This document shows positions 1-5,188 of a DNA stretch of 8,654 nucleotides, one piece after another; the first letter of the stretch is position 1, and every line of letters begins with the position of its first letter. The stretch comes from DAOTTW01 sp034437615 (GTDB lineage Bacteria > Chloroflexota > Anaerolineae > Aggregatilineales > Phototrophicaceae). The stretch lies in NCBI GenBank assembly GCA_034437615.1, contig DAOTTW010000261.1:1-8654 (forward strand), read 5' to 3'. The translations under genes and the position numbers were made by a program. The notes below the pieces were generated by a model. It was not told where the DNA came from, searched no databases, and worked only from the letters and a program-made list of their open reading frames with translations.

Positions 1-837
1 AGCGATTTTTCAGCGGCAGCGGGCCAGGGCGTCGTCGGCAAGCTGGATGGTGCGACGGTGCGCGTCGGCAGCCTGGCCTATCTGCGCGAGCATCATGAGC
101 ACATGCCGCAAAAGCTGCTCGACGCCTATCAACGCCTGGAAAATAGCGGCAACACAGTCGTCGGCGTGGTGCGTGAGGGCCACTGCAACAATTGCGGCGA
201 ATGCGACTTCGGCACGCAAAACCAATCCGATTGGATGGGGCTGGTGGCGCTGGCGGATGAGCTACGCCCGGAAGCGGCTGATGTGGTCGCCGGATTGCAG
301 GCTGAAGGTATCGAAGTGGCCATGTTCACAGGCGATAACGAGCGCGTGGCGCGTGCGATTGCCGAACAGGTGGGCATTCAGCGCGTACACGCTGGCCTGA
401 TGCCGGATGAAAAAGTCAACGAACTGAAGCGCTTGCAGGCCGATGTCGGCCCGGTGATGATGGTTGGCGACGGCGTGAACGACGCCCCTGCGCTGGCTAC
501 CGCCGAGATTGGCATGGCGATGGGCGTCGCTGGCTCCGATGTAGCGCTAGAGACCGCCGACGTGGTGCTGATGGGCGATAACCTGAGCACGATCAAGGGT
601 GCGCTGGACCTGAGCAAACGGGCGCGGCGCGTCGTCTGGCAGAACATAACGTTTTCGTTGGCGGTGATCGTGATGTTGGTGGCGGGTGCGCTCTTTATCG
701 AGTTGCCGCTGCCGCTGGGCGTGCTCGGTCATGAGGGCAGCACCGTGATCGTCGTGCTGAACGGCCTGATTAGCCTGCTGATTCTGCCCGAATTGGCGCG
801 GCGTCGGCAGGGGACGCACAGCGTAGACCCGGCATAG
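1..837 (+). CDS. Heavy-metal P1B-type ATPase, C-terminal part (5' end outside window)
   Basis: ATP-driven pump of transition-metal ions across the cytoplasmic membrane. The frame is open from base 1, so the first membrane segments, the CPC/SPC site and the DKTGT phosphorylation site lie upstream of the window. Visible in order: the end of the nucleotide-binding domain with a GQGVVGKLDG stretch (bases 25-54), the hinge motif TGDN (328-339), the GDGVNDAPALA motif of the P-domain (from 466), and two final membrane helices. The last helix carries HEGST (730-744) followed by VVLNG. In known P1B ATPases HEGxT marks the P1B-4 subgroup (Co, Fe, Zn; CoaT/CtpD/PfeT-like), rather than Cu pumps or the DxG-bearing Zn/Cd/Pb pumps, so a Co/Fe/Zn-type substrate is inferred. 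Odd feature: a HCNNCGEC segment at 181-204 inserted just before the P-domain (GLVALADELRPEA). The family assignment is secure; the metal is not. Confidence 0.95.
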   Translation, partial: SDFSAAAGQGVVGKLDGATVRVGSLAYLREHHEHMPQKLLDAYQRLENSGNTVVGVVREGHCNNCGECDFGTQNQSDWMGLVALADELRPEAADVVAGLQAEGIEVAMFTGDNERVARAIAEQVGIQRVHAGLMPDEKVNELKRLQADVGPVMMVGDGVNDAPALATAEIGMAMGVAGSDVALETADVVLMGDNLSTIKGALDLSKRARRVVWQNITFSLAVIVMLVAGALFIELPLPLGVLGHEGSTVIVVLNGLISLLILPELARRRQGTHSVDPA

Positions 838-856
838 GGGTCAAGGTGACAGGCAT

Positions 857-885
857 GGGGCGCGGCTTGCTGCCTCCCGTGCCCC
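857..885. repeat. GC-rich intergenic hairpin, possible REP-like element
   Basis: GGGGCGCGG (857-865) pairs with CCGTGCCCC (877-885): nine base pairs, one of them G-U, around an 11-base loop. It starts 19 bases after the stop codon of the metal ATPase. No T-run follows, so it is not a classical intrinsic terminator, although it could slow 3' decay. Its right arm, CCGTGCCCCGC, is identical to the right arm of the hairpin at 6532-6555, which argues for a dispersed palindromic repeat rather than a one-off structure. Confidence 0.5.
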
Positions 886-912
886 GCTCGTGCTGCAACG
901 TGAACAGTTACC

Positions 913-941
913 TGCACAAAGCCTTTAAAGCGCGTTATACT
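913..941 (+). promoter_or_regulatory. Putative sigma70-type promoter for galT
   Basis: A TATACT -10 box (936-941) lies 17 bases downstream of TGCACA (913-918), which matches the -35 consensus at four of six positions. Transcription would start near 948 and give an untranslated leader of about 42 bases before the ATG at 990. The prediction rests on sequence match and position only. Confidence 0.4.
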
Positions 942-989
942 AACCCTTTGCAACGCACCCCAAACCCGCGTGAAAGGGCGACAACATTC

Positions 990-2045
990 ATGGCACTGTC
1001 ATCCGATGCCTTCAACCCCGCCGACCACCCGCACCGCCGCTATAACCCGCTGACGGGTGAGCATGTGCTGGTCTCTCCGCAGCGTGCCAAACGGCCCTGG
1101 CAAGGCCAACAAGAAGCCCCACCGCAGGATAACCTGCCCGAATACGACCCGGAATGCTACCTGTGCCCCGGCAACCAGCGCGTCGGTGGCGCGACCAACC
1201 CGCTCTATGAGCAGACCTACATTTTCACCAACGATTTTCCGGCGTTATTGCCGGATGTACCGGACCCGAATACCAGTGAGCAGCACCCACTATTGCAGGT
1301 GGCCCCGGTGCATGGCACCAACCGCGTGATGTGCTTTTCGCCGCGCCATGACCTGACGCTGGCACGGATGCAGCCGGATGAAATCGTCACCGTGATCGAC
1401 ACCTGGGCGGAGCAATTGCTAGAACTGGGTGCGCAGTATCGCTGGGTGCAGGTCTTTGAAAATCGTGGGGCCATGATGGGCAGCAGCAACCCACACCCAC
1501 ACTGCCAAATCTGGGCACAGAACAGCCTGCCGAATATCCCCGCCGCCGAGGACCAGCAGCAACGCGCCTATTTTCGGCGTAACGGGCGGCCCCTGTTGCT
1601 GGATTATGCGCGGCTGGAACTCGAACAGGGCGAACGGGTGGTGCTGCAAAACGCGGATTGGCTGGTGGTGGTGCCGTTCTGGGCGATATGGCCCTATGAG
1701 ACGCTGCTGCTGCCGAAATTCCACACGCAACACCTGACACACCTGGATACGCCAGAGGTGCAGAGCTTAGCGGACATCCTCAAACGCTTGCTGGTGAGAT
1801 ACGACAATCTGTTCAACATCGCGTTCCCCTATTCGATGGGCTGGCACGGTGCCCCCTTCAGCAAGCAGGATGCGAGCCACTGGCAGCTTCACGCACACTT
1901 TCTGCCGCCCTTGCTGCGCAGCGCCAGTGTGCGTAAATTCATGGTGGGCTATGAACTGCTGAACGAGGCGCAGCGCGACCTCACCGCCGAACAGGCTGCC
2001 GAGCGCCTGCGTGGTCTGAGTGAACAGCACTACACGCTGAGCTAG
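990..2045 (+). CDS. galT: Galactose-1-phosphate uridylyltransferase
   Basis: Cytosolic Leloir-pathway enzyme that swaps UMP between UDP-glucose and galactose-1-phosphate, giving UDP-galactose and glucose-1-phosphate. The 351 residues compare with 348 in E. coli GalT. The expected residues are present at an almost constant offset from the E. coli numbering. The structural zinc ligands are C56, C59, H120 and H169. The nucleophile is H171 in the HPHCQ motif (169-173), the version seen in the human enzyme, where E. coli has HPHGQ. The second metal site is E187, H286 (in GWHGAPF), H301 and H303 (in HAHF). The conserved RSASVRKFMVGYE block follows at about 310-322. The frame is open upstream to 846, but the ATG at 990 is chosen because family similarity (PHRRYNPLTGEHVLVSP) begins just after it and the extension is unlike GalT. 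A weak AGGG lies 11 bases before it. No galK, galE or galM is adjacent in the window. Confidence 0.97.
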   Translation: MALSSDAFNPADHPHRRYNPLTGEHVLVSPQRAKRPWQGQQEAPPQDNLPEYDPECYLCPGNQRVGGATNPLYEQTYIFTNDFPALLPDVPDPNTSEQHPLLQVAPVHGTNRVMCFSPRHDLTLARMQPDEIVTVIDTWAEQLLELGAQYRWVQVFENRGAMMGSSNPHPHCQIWAQNSLPNIPAAEDQQQRAYFRRNGRPLLLDYARLELEQGERVVLQNADWLVVVPFWAIWPYETLLLPKFHTQHLTHLDTPEVQSLADILKRLLVRYDNLFNIAFPYSMGWHGAPFSKQDASHWQLHAHFLPPLLRSASVRKFMVGYELLNEAQRDLTAEQAAERLRGLSEQHYTLS

Positions 2046-2099
2046 GTTGTGCTGACGTAACTGCGGCCACAAACTGTATATTAAACGCTAAGCGACTGC

Positions 2100-2105
2100 T
2101 ATAAT
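2100..2105 (+). promoter_or_regulatory. Perfect -10 box (TATAAT) adjacent to start codon; likely leaderless promoter
   Basis: TATAAT ends eight bases before the ATG at 2113. A transcript starting the usual six to eight bases downstream would begin at or next to that ATG, giving a leaderless mRNA. This fits the absence of any Shine-Dalgarno sequence there. No convincing -35 box is seen; the hexamer 17 bases upstream is TATATT. Confidence 0.5.
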
Positions 2106-2112
2106 CTACGCC

Positions 2113-3801
2113 ATGAAATCAATCATGACCGTCTTCCTACAATTCGTCAGGGACCGCCCCACACGGCTCAACATTCTGGCACTGCTGCGCTTTCTAGCAG
2201 TCGTAGCGCTGGTCATCGCCGTCTATAGCATCATCTTTCACTATATCATGGAGTATGAGGGCCGATCCTATAGCTGGGTCACGGGCATATACTGGACGCT
2301 GACGGTGATGTCAACGCTTGGCTTTGGCGATATTACCTTCACCTCCGACCTGGGCCGCCTGTTCTCGGCGTTGGTGCTGCTGAGTGGCATCGTTTTCCTG
2401 TTGATTCTGCTGCCGTTCACCTTCATCGAGTTTTTCTATGCACCCTGGATGCGTGCGCAGGAAGCTGCCCGTGCCCCCCGGCAGCTACCAGAAAAAACCA
2501 GCGGCCATACCGTGCTCACCTACTTCGACCCTGTGACGCGCAGCTTGATCGACAAGCTGACACAGTACCAGTACAGCTATGTGCTGCTGATCCCGGACCT
2601 GACCGAAGCGCTACACCTGCGCGATATGGGCTACCGCGTCATGCTCGGTGATTTGGACGACCCTGAAACGTACCGCCGTGCGCGGGTCAACGAAGCGCGG
2701 TTTGTCGCGGCCACAGGCGGCGATCAGGCTAATACAAATGTGGCCTTCACCGTGCGCGAAATCTCGGAGTCCGTGCCCGTGATCGCCGTCGCCAATACAC
2801 ACGCTTCCGTCGATATTCTGCAACTGGCGGGCTGTTCGCATGTGCTGCAATTGGGCAAAGTCATGGGGCAGACATTGGCGCGGCAGATGGTGAGTGACGC
2901 GACGCGGGCGCATGTCATCGGGCAGTTTGATCAACTGCTGATCGCGGAAGCCGCCGCACGTGGCACCTCACTGGTGGATCAGACCTTGCAGCAAAGCGAG
3001 TTGCGCGTCAAAACCGGTATCAACGTGCTGGGCATGTGGGAGCGCGGCAAATTCCAGGCCGCCAGCCCCGACACCCGCATCACAGCCAATATGACGCTGA
3101 TACTAGCCGGAGCGGAGGCCGACCTCAAGCGCTATAACGACCTGTTCTGCCGGGGCGAAACTAACATCGCGCCTGTGGTTATTATAGGCGGCGGGCGCGT
3201 CGGTCAGGCTGTCGGCCAGACGCTAGCGGCGAAGGGCCTCGATTACCGTATTATAGAGAAGAACCCGACGGTCATTCGATCATGCCACCCTGAGCATCGC
3301 ATCCTGGGCGATGCCGCCGAGCTGGCAGTGCTAGAAAGCGCCGGAATTCGCCAGACCACTGTCGTAGTCGTCACCACCCATGACGACGATATGAATGTTT
3401 ACCTGACGATCTATTGCCGCCGACTACGCCCGGAAATTCAGATTCTCAGCCGTGCAGTGTCGGACCGTAACATTACGACCCTGTACCGCGCCGGGGCTGA
3501 TTTTGTGATGTCCTACGCATCCACTGGCGCGAATGCCATCATGAACCTGATCCGGCGTGACAATATCCTCATGGTGGCCGAAGGGCTGGACATCTTCGCG
3601 GTGCAGGTACCGCCGTCACTGGCTGGGCGCACACTGGCCGAGGGCGATATCCGCAGTAAAACGGGCTGCACGGTGGTCGCCGTACAGATGGGCCAGCAAG
3701 CACAGCTTTTGCTCGACCCACATGAGCCGCTGCCCGCAACGGGCCGCCTCATCTTGATCGGCACACCCGAAGCCGAACAGCGCTTCCTCAAGCTGTACTA
3801 A
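2113..3801 (+). CDS. Two-TM potassium channel with tandem RCK (TrkA-type) domains
   Basis: Ligand-gated K+ channel of the plasma membrane, 562 residues, with the layout of single-gene tandem-RCK channels such as GsuK (about the same length). TM1 is at about 23-44. The pore helix and the selectivity filter TLGFGD (68-73, a variant of TVGYGD) come next. TM2 is at about 82-108, with G92 as a candidate gating hinge. A linker (110-130) leads to RCK1 (about 130-345) and RCK2 (about 352-562), each a Rossmann-like half followed by a TrkA-C-like half (the second C-half is at about 485-562, with VQVPPSLAGRTLAEGDI). RCK2 has a clear dinucleotide motif GGGRVGQ (359-365) and an acidic residue E382 at the end of strand 2. 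The matching stretch of RCK1 (HTVLTYFDPVT) has no glycine motif. A role in K+ flux or membrane-potential control gated by a nucleotide or ion is inferred from the family; the ligand is unknown. It stands alone as a unit, with no Trk/Ktr partner nearby. Confidence 0.93.
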   Translation: MKSIMTVFLQFVRDRPTRLNILALLRFLAVVALVIAVYSIIFHYIMEYEGRSYSWVTGIYWTLTVMSTLGFGDITFTSDLGRLFSALVLLSGIVFLLILLPFTFIEFFYAPWMRAQEAARAPRQLPEKTSGHTVLTYFDPVTRSLIDKLTQYQYSYVLLIPDLTEALHLRDMGYRVMLGDLDDPETYRRARVNEARFVAATGGDQANTNVAFTVREISESVPVIAVANTHASVDILQLAGCSHVLQLGKVMGQTLARQMVSDATRAHVIGQFDQLLIAEAAARGTSLVDQTLQQSELRVKTGINVLGMWERGKFQAASPDTRITANMTLILAGAEADLKRYNDLFCRGETNIAPVVIIGGGRVGQAVGQTLAAKGLDYRIIEKNPTVIRSCHPEHRILGDAAELAVLESAGIRQTTVVVVTTHDDDMNVYLTIYCRRLRPEIQILSRAVSDRNITTLYRAGADFVMSYASTGANAIMNLIRRDNILMVAEGLDIFAVQVPPSLAGRTLAEGDIRSKTGCTVVAVQMGQQAQLLLDPHEPLPATGRLILIGTPEAEQRFLKLY

Positions 3802-3985
3802 TACACGTCGGCGCGAATACTGTGGCGGCTCGCGGACGCGGGTAGCACCACATTGTCGAAGTCATTACAACTAAACGCGGCTTTGTTGAACGAATACCCA
3901 TTTTTTATGTATACTGCATAAAACTTATTCTACATGACGCGGGAGATAGCGAGGCAATTTGTGCAAATTACGATACCATTCAACA
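3802..3985. other. Intergenic region upstream of decarboxylase remnant
   Basis: No credible gene is seen in these 184 bases. The first 50 are GC-rich and can form only an imperfect stem (CGTC near 3807 with GACG near 3834) without a T-run. The rest is AT-rich and includes the promoter at 3886-3915. A 21-codon frame (ATG at 3934, stop TGA ending at 3999) begins about 12 bases after the predicted transcription start, but nothing supports its translation. Bases 3941-3954 are purine-rich (GGGAG, GAGG) and could be a ribosome-binding remnant. Confidence 0.5.
3886..3915 (+). promoter_or_regulatory. Putative sigma70-type promoter upstream of gene remnant and membrane protein
   Basis: TTGAAC (3886-3891, four of six to the -35 consensus) and TATACT (3910-3915, five of six to the -10 consensus) are separated by 18 bases in AT-rich sequence with a six-T run between them. 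Transcription would start near 3922. The first intact gene downstream begins at 4183, so the mRNA would have a leader of about 260 bases running through the decarboxylase remnant. Confidence 0.5.
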
Positions 3986-4174
3986 ATGCCGTCCTTTGAA
4001 ATGGGCGGCATACTGGTTGCACAGGGGCATCTCTTGCGCGAGTCGTTCCAAATCCGTGCCGATTATCTGGAAGGCATTGAGCAACAGCACGTGAATTTGC
4101 AGGACTACAGCCCACAACAAACGCGCAACTTCCGGGCGCTTAAGCTATGGCTATCCATCAAGGCATTTGGGTGA
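3986..4174 (+). pseudogene. Remnant of a PLP-dependent group II (aromatic-L-amino-acid type) decarboxylase
   Basis: The frame from 3986 reads about 62 residues that look like the middle of a DDC/TDC-type decarboxylase, starting just after where the PLP-lysine motif (HKW) should be. It contains FEMGGILV, then LLRESFQIRADYLEG, then the family signature NFRALKLWLSIKAFG; the human enzyme has FRSLKMWFVFRMYG in this place. A full protein is about 450-500 residues. The upstream PLP-binding portion is absent, the frame stops at TGA 4172-4174, and the downstream third is missing. A TTG at 3959 could open the frame, but the ten residues it adds do not resemble the family. The likely origin is deletion of a former gene between the channel and the membrane protein. 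The family call rests on recognised motifs only and no alignment was run. Confidence 0.7.
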
Positions 4175-4182
4175 ACGATGGC

Positions 4183-5037
4183 ATGACCCTACGCAGACGC
4201 ATTTTCAGCCGCCTCAATCAGCTTTGGCTCGTTGCTTTGTTTGGCGCGGTGCTGCTTTACATTGGCACCAACTTCAACGATGTGCGGCAGACCGTCACGG
4301 CGTTTTCACCGGGGCAGCTTATGCTAGTAATGCTGCTCTGTGCGGGTGGTCGGCTGATGCTGTTCTACCTTGCAAAACTAGCGATAAATAGCGCCGGGGC
4401 ACAACAAACGTACATGCAACTATTCCCGGTTCTGGCGCTTGCACAGCTAGCACGCTATTTACCCGGCGGTATCTGGCATTTTGTCGGTCAGGGGGCGTAT
4501 TACCGCAAACAGGGCCTCAATCTATTGCGCGTTGGCCGCGTGCTACTGCTGGAAAACCTCTGGTTGCTGCACTCTGCGATACTCGCAGGCAGCGCCGCCC
4601 TCATTGTTTATGCTGCGTCGATGGCTAGCACGGGTGGCTTGCTGTTATGGCCGTTCGTCTGGTTTGCGTTTAATTATTTGCTGACTTTTTCGCTGCTGGA
4701 ACGCCCAAAACCGCTTACCATGCTGCATGTGAGCCTTGTGCAAGCGCTGATGTGGGTGCTCTTTGGCCTGAGCTTCGCTGTTATGTTGCCCGAAATCGAC
4801 GTGTGGCTGGCGCTAGGCGCATTTATTGCGGCGTGGGCTGTGGGCTTCGTGACGGTCTTCGCGCCCGGTGGTTTAGGCACACGTGAGGCGATATTGGTTG
4901 TTTTGCTGTTGCCCGTGCTACCTGCTGAGCAAGCGCTCAATATTGCGCTGCTACATCGCCTGTTGTGGATTCTAACCGAGGTGGTATTGGGGCTTGCGGG
5001 GGTCGGGTTATCAGCTTACAGGCATCGCAACGCCTGA
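4183..5037 (+). CDS. Polytopic membrane protein, lysylphosphatidylglycerol synthase TM region / UPF0104-like
   Basis: Integral membrane protein of about 284 residues with seven or so hydrophobic segments (approximate starts 13, 45, 77, 120, 150, 185, 207 and 255). Two blocks identify the superfamily shared by the MprF flippase region and AglD-like proteins: ARYLPGGIWHFVGQ near 90-103 and FAPGGLGTREAI at 226-237. These proteins are linked to lipid or lipid-linked sugar handling, but the exact reaction is unknown here. The soluble aminoacyl-transfer domain of MprF is absent, so lysyl-PG synthesis is not expected. The ATG at 4183 is preferred over an in-frame ATG at 4147, because the first 12 residues from 4147 overlap the decarboxylase remnant and do not look like the family, whereas MTLRRRIFSRL is a typical positively charged N-terminus before TM1. 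No good ribosome-binding site precedes either start. No partner gene such as a glycosyltransferase is adjacent. Confidence 0.85.
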   Translation: MTLRRRIFSRLNQLWLVALFGAVLLYIGTNFNDVRQTVTAFSPGQLMLVMLLCAGGRLMLFYLAKLAINSAGAQQTYMQLFPVLALAQLARYLPGGIWHFVGQGAYYRKQGLNLLRVGRVLLLENLWLLHSAILAGSAALIVYAASMASTGGLLLWPFVWFAFNYLLTFSLLERPKPLTMLHVSLVQALMWVLFGLSFAVMLPEIDVWLALGAFIAAWAVGFVTVFAPGGLGTREAILVVLLLPVLPAEQALNIALLHRLLWILTEVVLGLAGVGLSAYRHRNA

Positions 5038-5188
5038 TTAATTCTGTGCCCGTATAAACTTAACGTGACCTTAAACTGAAAACGCACGATTAATAACATC
5101 AGGCCATATGATGGTCGAGAAACACGTTTTGTTAGAATGCCAATTATGGCGTTTACCCGAATATCGCTCGTTCTATGGAGGATGTGTC
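5038..5188 (+). promoter_or_regulatory. AT-rich control region of the ABC importer operon
   Basis: These 151 bases hold several -10-like hexamers, TATGAT (5107-5112) and TAGAAT (5133-5138), none with a clear -35 partner. Two sequences resemble LacI-family operator parts. TGAAAACG (5077-5084) is a good half-site with a poor mirror half. The stretch 5120-5131 is an imperfect palindrome centred on CG (AAACAC/GTTTTG). LacI-type repressors often control sugar importers, but no regulator is encoded in the window and these sites are tentative. Confidence 0.3.
5177..5181 (+). promoter_or_regulatory. Ribosome binding site setting the binding-protein start
   Basis: GGAGG lies seven bases before the ATG at 5189. 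It decides for this start over an in-frame ATG at 5108, which would add 27 residues in front of an otherwise textbook signal peptide. Confidence 0.85.

Noticed and set aside
846..989. N-terminal extension of GalT by 48 residues from a start at 846
   Set aside because: The extension has no GalT similarity and would run through the hairpin at 857-885 and the -10 box at 936-941. The 990 start fits the E. coli numbering.
3807..3840. Possible terminator after the K+ channel gene
   Set aside because: The stem is interrupted by mismatches and is not followed by a T-run.
3934..3999. 21-codon frame directly after the promoter at 3886-3915 (possible leader peptide)
   Set aside because: No clear ribosome-binding site at usual spacing, no regulatory codon pattern and no hairpin set downstream.
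4147..4182. Upstream ATG at 4147 as the start of the membrane protein
   Set aside because: The 12 extra residues overlap the decarboxylase remnant in another frame and are not typical of the family; the charged MTLRRR start at 4183 is more natural.
4183..5037. Full MprF-type lysyl-phosphatidylglycerol synthase
   Set aside because: Only the membrane part is present; the soluble C-terminal aminoacyl-transfer domain is missing, so only superfamily membership can be claimed.
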